DNA of 64,000 nucleotides from CAIKZZ01 sp035604595 (GTDB lineage: Bacteria; Pseudomonadota; Gammaproteobacteria; Steroidobacterales; Steroidobacteraceae). This document shows, piece by piece, positions 1 through 8,855 of this stretch; position 1 is the stretch's first letter; each line of letters begins with the position of its first letter. A program made the translations under genes and the position numbers. The notes below the pieces were generated by a model. The model worked only from the letters and a program-made list of their open reading frames with translations. It was not told the DNA's origin and searched no databases. The stretch lies in the NCBI GenBank assembly GCA_035604595.1, contig DATNIE010000020.1:62001-126000 (forward strand), written 5' to 3'.

Positions 1-597
<597 letters not shown>

Positions 598-600
598 TGC

Positions 601-1581
601 ATGCGCGGCTGGCTCGAGCGGGTGTGGTTTGGCGGCGCGCGGGGCGGCGGTTGGCTGGTGCCGCTGGCGCTGCTGTTCGGCGCCGCGAGCACGCTCAGGC
701 GCCATGCCTACCGCGCCGGCTGGCTGCCGCGGGTGCGCATCGGCCGGCCGGTCGTGGTGATCGGCAACCTCACGGTCGGCGGCAGCGGCAAGACCCCGCT
801 CACCGTGTGGCTCGCAACGCAGCTCAAGGCGCGCGGGCTCAAGGTCGGCATCGTCATCCGGGGATATGGCGGCACAAGCCGCGGCCCGCTGCGCGTCGAG
901 CCTGGCACGGACCCGACGCTCGCGGGCGATGAGGCCGTGCTGCTCGCGCGGCGCACCGGGGCTCCGGTCGTCGTTGGCCGCGACCGGGTCGCGGCCGCGC
1001 GGCTGCTCGCCGATGAGGTCGACCTCGTGATCGCCGACGACGGCCTGCAGCACTACCGGCTGGCGCGTGACCTCGAGATCGTGGTCGTCGACGGCGTGCG
1101 GCGCTTCGGCAATGGCCGGCTGCTGCCCGCCGGACCCCTGCGCGAGAGCCCCGCGCGCGCCGCCGACGCCGATTTCGTCATCGTCAACGGCGGTACGGCG
1201 CTGGACGGGGAGATCGCGATGTCGCTGCGGCCGGGCGATCTGGTGGCGCTCGGCTCCGGCGCGCGGCGTGCGGTCGCGGACTTCGCCGGCCGGCAGGTGC
1301 ACGCGCTCGCCGGGATCGGTCATCCGGCGCGGTTCTTCGCGACGCTGCGCGCGGCGGGCCTGAACCCCATCGAGCATGCGCTCGCCGATCACGCGCCGCT
1401 CGCCCCGCCGGATCTCGAGTTCGGCGACGCACTCCCGGTGCTGATGACCGAGAAGGATGCCGTAAAATGCGCCGGGTTCCCGGACCGCGGGCGTTACTGG
1501 CTCGAGGTGTCGGCCGATATCGAGCCCGCAGGCGCCGAACGATTGCTCGCACGGCTCGCGGCGCTGGTGAGACCGTCGTAA
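601..1581 (+). CDS. lpxK: Tetraacyldisaccharide 4'-kinase LpxK
   Basis: LpxK phosphorylates the 4' position of the lipid A disaccharide precursor at the inner membrane. The 326-residue protein has the usual family length. It opens with a hydrophobic membrane-associating segment (about residues 18-30), then the P-loop GNLTVGGSGKTP (55-66), an IRGYGG motif shortly after, and the conserved DDGLQHYRL. The ATG lies 3 nt after msbA, so the two are almost certainly co-transcribed. The stop codon TAA overlaps the AAGGA ribosome-binding site of the next small gene. No anomaly is seen. Confidence 0.95.
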   Translation: MRGWLERVWFGGARGGGWLVPLALLFGAASTLRRHAYRAGWLPRVRIGRPVVVIGNLTVGGSGKTPLTVWLATQLKARGLKVGIVIRGYGGTSRGPLRVEPGTDPTLAGDEAVLLARRTGAPVVVGRDRVAAARLLADEVDLVIADDGLQHYRLARDLEIVVVDGVRRFGNGRLLPAGPLRESPARAADADFVIVNGGTALDGEIAMSLRPGDLVALGSGARRAVADFAGRQVHALAGIGHPARFFATLRAAGLNPIEHALADHAPLAPPDLEFGDALPVLMTEKDAVKCAGFPDRGRYWLEVSADIEPAGAERLLARLAALVRPS

Positions 1582-1590
1582 GGATCGACA

Positions 1591-1779
1591 ATGGACACGA
1601 AACTGCTCGACATTCTCGCCTGCCCGGTCTGCAAGGGGCCGCTCAGGTGGAGCCGGGAGACGCAGGAGCTCGTCTGCCGGGCCGACCGGCTGGCATTTCC
1701 GGTGCGCGATGACATCCCGGTCATGCTCGAGGAAGAGGCACGACGACTCGCGAGCGACGACGCGGTGCTGACGGCCTGA
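1591..1779 (+). CDS. Trm112/YcaR family small protein
   Basis: This 62-residue protein belongs to the Trm112p-like family (YcaR in E. coli), which is nearly always found between lpxK and kdsB. It starts MDTKLLDILACPVCKGPL and continues with LVCRADRLAFPVRDDIPVML, the typical pattern. It has a single CPVC pair and one further Cys, so a full four-Cys zinc site is not evident. The cellular role of the bacterial free-standing form is unclear; the eukaryotic relatives are methyltransferase activators. An AGGA ribosome-binding site precedes the ATG. The stop overlaps the kdsB start by one base (TGATG), implying translational coupling. Confidence 0.9.
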   Translation: MDTKLLDILACPVCKGPLRWSRETQELVCRADRLAFPVRDDIPVMLEEEARRLASDDAVLTA

Positions 1780-2543
1780 TGTTCCGCATCGTCATCCCGG
1801 CGCGCTACGCCTCGGTGCGCCTTCCCGGGAAGCCGCTCCGGTTGCTCGCCGGGCGACCAATGATCGAGCACGTGCATGCGCGCGCCATGCTCGCAGGCGC
1901 CACGGACGTCATCGTCGCCACCGACGATGAGCGGGTCGCGGCCGCGTGCCGCGGCTTCGGCGCCGACGTCGCGCTCACCGACCCCGGTCACCCGTCGGGC
2001 ACCGATCGGCTCGCCGAGGTCGCGACGACGCGCGGCTGGCCGGCGGATGCGATCGTCGTCAACGTTCAGGGAGACGAGCCGCTGCTCGCGCCGGCCAATG
2101 TCGCGCAGGTGGCGGCGCTGCTGGCCGATGAGCCCGCGGCCGCGCTTGCGACGCTCGCGACCCCGATCACTGCGCTTGCCGAGCTCGAAGATCCCAACCT
2201 CGTTAAGCTCGTGATGGACCGCGCCGGACGAGCGCTCTACTTCAGCCGTGCGCCGATTCCCTGGCAGCGCGACGCGGCCGCAGCCGCAGACCCGATCGCG
2301 CGCATCGCCGGCGCGTGGCGCCACATCGGGCTCTACGCCTACCGGGTGTCGGCGTTGAGGCGCCTCGGCTCGCTCGCGCCGACGCCGCTCGAGCGCGCAG
2401 AGCGACTCGAGCAGCTGCGTGCGCTCGAGCATGGTCTGCCGATCGCCGTTGCCGCAGCGCTCGCAATCCCGGGGCCCGGCGTCGACACGGAAGCCGACCT
2501 GGCCGCGGTCGAGCGGCTGATCCTGGCCGCTCGCCGCGGCTGA
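1779..2543 (+). CDS. kdsB: 3-deoxy-manno-octulosonate cytidylyltransferase KdsB
   Basis: KdsB activates KDO to CMP-KDO for the lipopolysaccharide inner core. The 254-residue protein has the N-terminal nucleotidyltransferase signature IPARYASVRLPGKPL, then VATDDERV, the substrate-loop region LTDPGHPSGTDRLAEV, VNVQGDEPL and the later YFSRAPIPWQRD and HIGLYAYR motifs. All are standard KdsB landmarks in the right order. The ATG overlaps the stop of the preceding small gene by one base. Together with lpxK and msbA it forms an LPS biogenesis operon. Confidence 0.96.
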   Translation: MFRIVIPARYASVRLPGKPLRLLAGRPMIEHVHARAMLAGATDVIVATDDERVAAACRGFGADVALTDPGHPSGTDRLAEVATTRGWPADAIVVNVQGDEPLLAPANVAQVAALLADEPAAALATLATPITALAELEDPNLVKLVMDRAGRALYFSRAPIPWQRDAAAAADPIARIAGAWRHIGLYAYRVSALRRLGSLAPTPLERAERLEQLRALEHGLPIAVAAALAIPGPGVDTEADLAAVERLILAARRG

Positions 2544-2638
2544 CGCGCCGGTCTGACCCGCGCGGCGATTGACATGCAGGGCCCAGCGCGCACTCGCCCG
2601 AGTGCATCGTCACGACCACCGTGCGCCAGGCGACGCGC

Positions 2639-2668
2639 GTGACACGGCCCGCGCGGGCTCGCTACAAT
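2639..2668 (+). promoter_or_regulatory. Candidate sigma70 promoter for the phosphatase gene
   Basis: GTGACA (2639-2644) and TACAAT (2663-2668) are separated by 18 bp. The -10 ends only 11 bp before the ATG at 2680, so initiation here would give a leader of about 5 nt that removes most of the GGGAG ribosome-binding site (2672-2676). The gene may instead be read from kdsB, so this remains a candidate. Confidence 0.35.
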
Positions 2669-2679
2669 CCCGGGAGAAC

Positions 2680-3174
2680 ATGAGCACAAACAAGCAGATA
2701 CGGATTTTATTTGTGTGCATGGGTAACATCTGCCGTTCCCCGACCGCGGAGGCCGTGTTGCGCCGGATCGCGGCCGAGGAGGCGGCGGAGCTTCGTATCG
2801 AGGTCGCCTCGGCCGGCACGCACGACTACCACGTCGGTGATCCGCCCGATCCGCGCGCGCAGGCGGCGGCGCGGCGCCGTGGGATCGACATGAGCCGGCT
2901 GCGGGCCCGACAGCTCGCCGCGGCGGACTTCGATGCGTTCGACTACCTGCTCGTCATGGACGAGCGCAACCTCGAGGACGCGCGCGCGCTCGCTCCGCAG
3001 CGGTTCCGGGCGCGGCTCGGCCTGCTCCTCGACTACGCCCCCGAGCTCGAGCAGCGCGAAGTCCCGGATCCTTACTACGGCGGCGCAGCCGGCTTCGAGG
3101 AGGTGCTCGACCTCCTCGAGGCCGCGGCGCGCGGCCTGCTCAGCGAGCTCCGCGCTCCCAGGAGCTCTCTCTGA
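2680..3174 (+). CDS. Low-molecular-weight protein-tyrosine phosphatase
   Basis: The 164-residue cytoplasmic phosphatase has the CX5R P-loop near the N-terminus (CMGNICRS, Cys13 and Arg19) and the general-acid loop DPYYGG near the C-terminus. The start at 2680 was chosen because it puts the catalytic loop at the usual distance from the N-terminus and has GGGAG just upstream; the frame is open further upstream but has no family similarity there. Family members act either on phospho-arginine/tyrosine proteins generally or on Wzc-type kinases. No capsule genes are nearby, so the substrate is unknown. It follows kdsB by 136 bp and faces rne convergently. Confidence 0.9.
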   Translation: MSTNKQIRILFVCMGNICRSPTAEAVLRRIAAEEAAELRIEVASAGTHDYHVGDPPDPRAQAAARRRGIDMSRLRARQLAAADFDAFDYLLVMDERNLEDARALAPQRFRARLGLLLDYAPELEQREVPDPYYGGAAGFEEVLDLLEAAARGLLSELRAPRSSL

Positions 3175-3195
3175 CGCCCGCGCCGGCGACGGCGC

Positions 3196-5865
3196 TCAGC
3201 CGCCCTGCGGCGTCCGATCGCTCGCCGGAGCCGTGTCGACGCCGTGCACTGGCGCCGCTGCCGGGGTTGGTACCGGCGGCGCCGGGCTCGCAGAGGGCCC
3301 GGGAGCGCCCGTGAACGCCGGTGGTGGCTCGTAGGGTGGTCGGTCCGGCATGGGCGGCTGCTCGACCGGCGCCGCGCTGGGCCGATACCCCTCGGTGCGC
3401 GTGAGGTCGAAGGCCGGCGGTTCTTGCGGCGCCGGCCGCGGTGGCGCGTGCTCGGAGGCAGTGCCGGCGGTCCGTTCGTAGTCCGCGACGTTGAGGGCAG
3501 GGAAACGGCCCGACTCGCCGATGTCCGGCAACCGATCCTGGAACAATTCCTGGCTCGTGCCCGGGGCCGTGGGCCCATTTCCGCCACCGCCACCACCGCG
3601 GCCCCGACGGCGACCCCGCCGGCGACCACGTCGTGGCTCCCCCCGGTCTTCGCTCGGCGCATCCGTCGCAGCTCCCGCCGGGCGGGCGGGTGCGCTCTCG
3701 GGCCCGCGCTCCTCGAATGCATCGCTCCGCGGCGGTGCCGGGCGCTGTTCGGCCCGCGGCGCGACATCGTTGCGCCGTGGCTCGTGGCGCTCGCCCTCGC
3801 GCGGATGGTCGAAGTCGCGCGGGCGGTCGCCGTCACGCGGCCGCTCCCCGCGCGGCTCCTGCCGTGGGCGGACATCGCGCCGCTGCCCGTCGCGCGCCTC
3901 GGGCCGCGGACCGTTGCGATCGGCGTCCGCGCGTCGCGGGTCGTGACGGTCGCCGCGGTCGCCCCGAGGGCGGTCGTCCCGCCCGCGGTCGCGGCCGCCG
4001 TAGCGGCTGCGGTGCTCGTGCCGCTCGTGGCCACGTCCGCCGCGATCGTCGCGGCGCGCAGGCGGCCGGTCGTGCCGCTCCTCGTGGCTGCGGCGCTCGG
4101 CCTCGGCCGGGGCCGGTGCATGCCCCGAGCCCGCGAGCCACACCCACAGGCGTTTCAGAGCACTCGGGCGGTACGCGGCCGTCGCGTGAGTCGGCGCAGC
4201 CGCCACGACCGCTGCCGGTTCCGGCGTTGGCGTCCACACGTTCGCCTGCACCGGTGCGGCTGTCGAGGGCATGATCGGCTGCACCGCGGGCGCCTCGGCC
4301 GGCTTCTTGGGTTCCGCGCTCGCAATCAAAATCTCCGCGGCCGGTTGCTCGGCCATCTGGTAGCTGGTCATCGAGTTCTCGGGCAGTGCCGTCTCGTCGT
4401 CGCGCACGCGCCTGAGCGCGTAATTCGGCGTCTGCATGTGCGGGTTCGGCACCAGCACGACTTCGACGCGGTTGCGTTCCTCGACGGTCCGCAGCCACTC
4501 TCGCTTCTCGTTGATCAGGAACGTCGCGACCTCGACCGGCAGCTGCGCGATGACCTTCGAGGAACGGTCCTTGCGGGCCTCCTCGCCGATCAGCCGCAGA
4601 ATGGCGAGCGCGAGGGATTCGACGCTGCGGATCGTGCCGAGGCCAACGCAGCGCGGGCAGGTCATGTGCGTGGACTCGCCGAGCGAGGGCCGCAGGCGCT
4701 GCCGAGACATCTCGAGCAGCCCGAAGCGCGAGATGCGCCCGATCTGGATCCGCGCGCGGTCCATCCTGACTGCATCGCGCAGCCGGTCCTCAACCGCACG
4801 CTGGTTCTTGGTCGACTCCATGTCGATGAAGTCGATGACGATCAGCCCCCCAAGGTCGCGAATCCTGAGCTGCCGGGCGATCTCGTCGGCAGCCTCGAGG
4901 TTGGTATTGGTCGCCGTGGTCTCGATGTCCCCGCCGCGCGTCGCGCGCGCCGAGTTGATGTCGATCGAGACGAGCGCCTCGGTGTGGTCGATCACGAGGC
5001 TGCCGCCCGAGGGCAGCGTCACCTTGTGGGAGTAGGCCGACTCGATCTGGCTCTCGATCTGAAAGCGCGTGAACAGCGGCACGTCGTCCGTATAGAGCTT
5101 GAGCTTGCGCTGCGCCTCGGGCGGCATGAACCGCTGCATGTACTCCTGGCCGCGCTGGTAGGCGCCCGGGTCGTCGCACAGCGCCTCGCCGATGTCGTCG
5201 GAGAGGTAGTCCCTGAGGCTGCGGGCCACCGAATCGCTCTCCTGGTAGACCAGGAACGGCGCCGGGCGGTCGGCCGCGGCGAGGGCGATCGCCTCCCAGT
5301 TGGTGCGCAGATTATCGAGGTCCCACTTCAGCTCCTCCGTCGTCCGCCCGACACCGGCGGTGCGGACGATCGCGCCCATGCCCTCGGGGATCTCGAGCCC
5401 CTCCATTGCCTCGCGCGTGGCGTCGCGCTCCTCGCCCTCGATGCGGCGCGAGACGCCGCCGGCGCGCGGATTGTTGGGCATCAGGACTAGGAAGCGGCCG
5501 GCGAGGCTGACGAAGGTCGTCAGCGCCGCGCCCTTGTTGCCGCGCTCTTCCTTCTCGACCTGGACGACGAGGTCCTGGCCTTCGGCGAGGAGCTCGCGGA
5601 TGTTCATCCGTCCGCCCTGCGGCTGGGTGCGGAAGTATTCCTTGGCGACTTCCTTGAGCGGCAGGAAGCCGTGGCGCTGCGCGCCGTAGTCGACGAAGGC
5701 GGCCTCGAGGCTGGGTTCGATCCGGGTGATCCGGCCCTTGTAGACGTTGCCTTTCTTCTGTTCCTTGGAGGCGATCTCGATCGACAGGTCGTAGAGCTTC
5801 TGACCGTCAACGAGGGCGACGCGCAGCTCTTCCTGCTGCGTCGCGTTGATCAGCATTCTTTTCAT
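3196..5865 (-). CDS. rne: Ribonuclease E
   Basis: RNase E is the endonuclease that starts mRNA decay and processes rRNA and tRNA. The 889-residue protein has the S1 domain (about residues 37-120), the 5' sensor, and the DNase I-like catalytic region with metal-binding Asp302 (VSIDIN) and Asp345 (VIDFIDM). It also has the Zn-link CPRC (403-406) and the small domain. After about residue 500 it becomes Pro/Ala- and then Arg/Asp-rich and presumably disordered. Residues 566-579 (RPSALKRLWVWLAG) look like the amphipathic membrane-targeting helix. The Arg-rich stretch (about 590-690) resembles RNA-binding segments of the degradosome scaffold. The length and tail exclude the shorter RNase G. The gene is divergent from rluC over a long leader, as in E. 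coli. Confidence 0.95.
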   Translation of the reverse strand: MKRMLINATQQEELRVALVDGQKLYDLSIEIASKEQKKGNVYKGRITRIEPSLEAAFVDYGAQRHGFLPLKEVAKEYFRTQPQGGRMNIRELLAEGQDLVVQVEKEERGNKGAALTTFVSLAGRFLVLMPNNPRAGGVSRRIEGEERDATREAMEGLEIPEGMGAIVRTAGVGRTTEELKWDLDNLRTNWEAIALAAADRPAPFLVYQESDSVARSLRDYLSDDIGEALCDDPGAYQRGQEYMQRFMPPEAQRKLKLYTDDVPLFTRFQIESQIESAYSHKVTLPSGGSLVIDHTEALVSIDINSARATRGGDIETTATNTNLEAADEIARQLRIRDLGGLIVIDFIDMESTKNQRAVEDRLRDAVRMDRARIQIGRISRFGLLEMSRQRLRPSLGESTHMTCPRCVGLGTIRSVESLALAILRLIGEEARKDRSSKVIAQLPVEVATFLINEKREWLRTVEERNRVEVVLVPNPHMQTPNYALRRVRDDETALPENSMTSYQMAEQPAAEILIASAEPKKPAEAPAVQPIMPSTAAPVQANVWTPTPEPAAVVAAAPTHATAAYRPSALKRLWVWLAGSGHAPAPAEAERRSHEERHDRPPARRDDRGGRGHERHEHRSRYGGRDRGRDDRPRGDRGDRHDPRRADADRNGPRPEARDGQRRDVRPRQEPRGERPRDGDRPRDFDHPREGERHEPRRNDVAPRAEQRPAPPRSDAFEERGPESAPARPAGAATDAPSEDRGEPRRGRRRGRRRGRGGGGGGNGPTAPGTSQELFQDRLPDIGESGRFPALNVADYERTAGTASEHAPPRPAPQEPPAFDLTRTEGYRPSAAPVEQPPMPDRPPYEPPPAFTGAPGPSASPAPPVPTPAAAPVHGVDTAPASDRTPQGG

Positions 5866-6349
5866 GGGCCCCTACTTGGGTGTGAGCGGGGGCCGATGCA
5901 CTGGATGCGCGCTGGGCGCGGCGGAGCGTCGCGAACGATGCGAGGCGAGGGCTGCGAAACGATGTGTCGTCGTGAGCCATCTTCGAGATCGCGGGCGCCT
6001 TCCCGGTCGTCAGACCCGTGGGAACGCGCCCGGCCTGCATGCCTTCTTGAGCCCGTTGATCGGTCGACACGAAGCGCCCCGCTGTGGTGGGCGATTCGCG
6101 GGCGGCGTATCGCCGCGCATCCAAGTCATCGGCCGAACGATGATCCGATCACCCAAGACGGGCGACCCCGGACCAACTAATATGCGGTCGCCGCAACGCA
6201 CTCCGCCGACCAGATCCGCCGTGGGTCCCTGGGGTGGACGATTCGAGATGCGAGAACCGCGCTGAGGCGCGAGCCACGGAACGCTTCGCATTGCCGTGCG
6301 CCACACGCCTGATGGAACGGCAACATACCAGAGCATTGTCGGTAAATCA
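5866..6349. other. Intergenic: rne/rluC divergent leader region
   Basis: This 484-bp gene-free stretch separates the divergent rne and rluC starts. In enterobacteria the rne leader is long and folds into hairpins by which RNase E limits its own mRNA; the length here is compatible, but I did not derive a conserved fold. On the rluC side, TTGCCGT (about 6292) and ACGGCAA (about 6318) form an inverted repeat with a loop of about 19 nt. No convincing promoter pair or small ORF was found. Confidence 0.4.
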
Positions 6350-7354
6350 ATGTCTTACGAGTCGATCCCAGACAGCGCCCACACGCGGGCAAGTCGTGTC
6401 AGCCATGTCACCGTGGCGGCGGACGAGGCAGGCCAGCGGATCGACAACTGGCTGCTCAGGCGCCTGAAGGGCGTGCCCCGCTCGCGGATCTACCGGATCC
6501 TGCGCAAGGGCGAGGTGCGGGTCAACGGCAAGCGCGCCAAGCCCGACGCCCGCATCGCCGAGGGCGACACGGTGCGCCTGCCCCCGATCCGCACGGCCGA
6601 GGAACTCGGGCCCCGGCGCGTGCCGGACAGCCTGATCGCATCCGTCGAGGCCAGCGTCGTCCGCGAGGATCAGGACCTGCTGGTGCTCGCCAAGCCCGCC
6701 GGGCTCGCGGTGCACGGCGGCAGCGGGCTGTCGTTCGGTGTGATCGAATCACTCAGGGCCTCGCGTCCTTCGGAGACCCTCGAGCTCGTGCACCGGCTAG
6801 ACCGGGACACGAGCGGGCTCCTGCTCGTGGCGCGCAATCGCCAGGCGCTCAGGACTCTGCATGCCCTGCTGCGCGAGGGGCAGGTCGAGAAACGCTATCT
6901 CGCGCTCGTCAAGGGTCCGTGGAACCTCGGCAAGAAAACGATCGAGGTGCCGCTCGCGACGCGCGCGCGCCAGGGAGGGGAGCGGGTCGTCCGGGTGCAC
7001 GCGACGGGCAAGGCGTCGGCGTCGACGTTCACACCGGTCGACTTCTTCGGGCCGACGGCGACGCTGCTCGAGGTGAGCATCGGCACCGGCCGCACGCACC
7101 AGATCCGGGTGCACGCGGCGCACGCCGGTCATCCGGTTGCGGGCGACGACAAGTACGGCGACCGGGAATTCAACACGGCGATGCGCGCGCTCGGGCTCAC
7201 GCGGATGTTCCTGCATGCCCAGCTGCTGAGTTTCGAGTGGCCGGGGTCGGGCAAGACGTTCTCGGTGAGCGCACCGCTCCCGCCAGAGCTCGCCGCCGTC
7301 CTCGAGCGCCTCGGCGAGGCGCGATCGCGGCGCGCCGGGCGCCACCGGCGATGA
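6350..7354 (+). CDS. rluC: 23S rRNA pseudouridine synthase RluC
   Basis: RluC makes pseudouridines 955, 2504 and 2580 in 23S rRNA (E. coli numbering). The 334-residue protein has an N-terminal S4 RNA-binding domain (about residues 28-90, with IDNWLLRRLKGVPRSRIYRILRKG broken over 32-55) and the synthase domain with the catalytic motif HRLDRDTSG (Asp151). GRTHQIRVH and the KYGD segment follow. The ATG at 6350 was preferred over a GTG at 6296 because the extra residues have no family counterpart; neither has a strong ribosome-binding site. Position next to divergent rne is the conserved arrangement and favours RluC over RluD or RluA. Confidence 0.92.
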   Translation: MSYESIPDSAHTRASRVSHVTVAADEAGQRIDNWLLRRLKGVPRSRIYRILRKGEVRVNGKRAKPDARIAEGDTVRLPPIRTAEELGPRRVPDSLIASVEASVVREDQDLLVLAKPAGLAVHGGSGLSFGVIESLRASRPSETLELVHRLDRDTSGLLLVARNRQALRTLHALLREGQVEKRYLALVKGPWNLGKKTIEVPLATRARQGGERVVRVHATGKASASTFTPVDFFGPTATLLEVSIGTGRTHQIRVHAAHAGHPVAGDDKYGDREFNTAMRALGLTRMFLHAQLLSFEWPGSGKTFSVSAPLPPELAAVLERLGEARSRRAGRHRR

Positions 7355-7388
7355 TCCCAAGCCCCGGCGACGGATTCGGTCGGCGAGC

Positions 7389-7982
7389 TTAAGCGAGGAG
7401 CGGATCGAGCCCGGCGTCCTTCAGCGCCGCCGCGAGCCAGATCAGCGGCAGACCCACGAGCGCGGTCGGATCGCCCGTCTCGATCGACTCGAGGAGCGCG
7501 ATCCCGAGGCCTTCCGAGCGAAAGCTTGCGGCGCAATCGAGCGGCTGGTCGCGGGCGACGTACCGCTCAATCTCCGCCGCCGAGAGCGTGCGGAACCGCA
7601 CGTCGGTGCGGTCGGTGTGGCTCGCGAGCGAGCGCCCGGGTCGGGCGAGCGCGACCGCGGTGTAGAACACGACCGACCGGCCGCTCGCGGCCGCGAGCTG
7701 CGCGCGCGCGCCCGCAACGGTCCCGGGCTTGCCGAGCACGGTCCCACCGAGGGCAGCAACCTGGTCGGAGCCGATCACCAGCGTCTCCCGGTCTGCCAAG
7801 GCGACGCCCTCGGCCTTGGCGCAGGCGAGCCTGAGCGCGAGCCGTTCCGGGCTCTCACCGGCGAGCGGGGCCTCCTCGACGGCGGGATTGAGGACCTCAA
7901 AGCGCAGGCCCAGACGCTCGAGCAGCGCACGCCGGTAGGGCGATGTCGAGGCGAGAACCAGGCGGGGCGGGCGGGCAGACAT
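7389..7982 (-). CDS. Maf-like nucleoside triphosphate pyrophosphatase (YceF type)
   Basis: This 197-residue Maf/Ham1-fold house-cleaning pyrophosphatase begins LVLASTSPYRRALLERLG. The catalytic segment follows as GSDQVAALGGTVLGKPG, with the late IGDPTALVG-like stretch (ETGDPTALVGLPL). Its place divergent from yceD-rpmF-plsX is that of E. coli yceF, the subgroup acting on 7-methyl-GTP, so that substrate is inferred by synteny. The ATG at 7982 gives the normal N-terminus; the frame stays open upstream without similarity. It converges on rluC with only 34 bp between them. Confidence 0.9.
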   Translation of the reverse strand: MSARPPRLVLASTSPYRRALLERLGLRFEVLNPAVEEAPLAGESPERLALRLACAKAEGVALADRETLVIGSDQVAALGGTVLGKPGTVAGARAQLAAASGRSVVFYTAVALARPGRSLASHTDRTDVRFRTLSAAEIERYVARDQPLDCAASFRSEGLGIALLESIETGDPTALVGLPLIWLAAALKDAGLDPLLA

Positions 7983-8042
7983 CGCGGCTTCCTGGCGTCG
8001 GCGTCGGCGCTTGCAAATCAAGGCGTTGCAGATGGGATCGCT

Positions 8043-8071
8043 TTGACACCGCTGGGCGGCGTCACTATGAT
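8043..8071 (+). promoter_or_regulatory. Strong sigma70 promoter of yceD-rpmF-plsX-fabH
   Basis: TTGACA (8043-8048, perfect consensus) and TATGAT (8066-8071, five of six) are spaced by exactly 17 bp. Initiation 6-8 nt downstream would fall at about 8078, only a few bases before the yceD ATG at 8082, so the first gene would have an almost leaderless message. Confidence 0.8.
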
Positions 8072-8081
8072 ACGCGGCCCT

Positions 8082-8609
8082 ATGGCGAGGCCCCTCCAGG
8101 ACCCGCTGGACGTGGGGCAGCTCGCGGCCCAGCGTATCCGGCTCGAACGCGATTTTCCGCTCGGCGGATTCGTGCGGCTGCGCGACAGCCTCGCGCGACC
8201 GGACGGGCAGGCGGCGGTGGAGTTTCGGTTCCACGCCGCGGGCGCGTACCCGGCGCTCGAGGGGGCGGTGCGGGTTCGGGCCTGGCTCGTGTGCCAGCGC
8301 TGCCTCAAGGAGTTCCAGGCCGCGCTCGAGTCCCCGGTGCGCGTCGCGTTCGTCGCCCGCGATGCCGAGGCCGGACGCGTGCCGGATGCCTATGATGCGG
8401 TGATCGCGCCGGGCGGGCGCCTGGCGCTCGAGGAGTTCGTCGAGGAGGAGTTGCTGCTGGCGTTGCCGCTGGTGCCGATGCACGCCTCGCCCGCGGAGTG
8501 CGCGCTCGAGCTCGCAACGGCCACCGCCGATGGCGAGGCCGATGCGCCACCGGCCGCCCGGCCGACGCAGCGTCCGTTCGCCGAGCTCAGGGATCTGCTG
8601 AAGCGTTGA
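8082..8609 (+). CDS. yceD: YceD/DUF177 family protein (23S rRNA accumulation protein)
   Basis: This 175-residue protein belongs to the DUF177/YceD family, linked in bacteria and plastids to 23S rRNA accumulation. It has the family pattern: an N-terminal RPLQDPLDVGQLAAQR segment resembling the E. coli start, the CQRC pair (LVCQRCLKEF), the acidic EEFVEEELLLALPLVPMH segment and a C-terminal PFAELRDLLKR. The start at 8082 matches the family N-terminus, although the strong promoter ends only 10 bp upstream. rpmF follows 16 bp after the stop, the universal yceD-rpmF pair. Confidence 0.9.
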   Translation: MARPLQDPLDVGQLAAQRIRLERDFPLGGFVRLRDSLARPDGQAAVEFRFHAAGAYPALEGAVRVRAWLVCQRCLKEFQAALESPVRVAFVARDAEAGRVPDAYDAVIAPGGRLALEEFVEEELLLALPLVPMHASPAECALELATATADGEADAPPAARPTQRPFAELRDLLKR

Positions 8610-8625
8610 GTCTTAGGAGCAAGTC

Positions 8626-8817
8626 ATGGCCGTTCAGAAAAGCAGGAAGACGCCGTCCAAGCGCGGCATGCACCGGTCGCACGATCACCTGAGCGCGCCG
8701 GCGCTGTCGATCGACCCCACCTCCGGGGAGACGCACCTGCGCCACCGGGTCAGCCGCGACGGCTACTACCGCGGCAAGAAAGTGATCGAGACCCCGGTCG
8801 AATCGGCCGAGGAATAG
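8626..8817 (+). CDS. rpmF: 50S ribosomal protein L32
   Basis: The 63-residue bL32 begins MAVQKSRKTPSKRGMHRSHD and ends with a short acidic tail after GYYRGKKVI. It has no cysteines, so it is the zinc-free form normal for gammaproteobacteria. A clear AGGAG lies 7 nt upstream of the ATG. It sits between yceD and plsX as usual, linking ribosome and phospholipid synthesis under one promoter. Confidence 0.97.
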   Translation: MAVQKSRKTPSKRGMHRSHDHLSAPALSIDPTSGETHLRHRVSRDGYYRGKKVIETPVESAEE

Positions 8818-8855
8818 AGCGCCCCACCGGCACGTCCCGCTGCCGGCCCCCTGCG

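Noticed and set aside
3244..5490. A 748-codon plus-strand frame opposite rne
   Set aside because: It is antisense to an unmistakable RNase E with all catalytic residues, and the translated product has no domain pattern.
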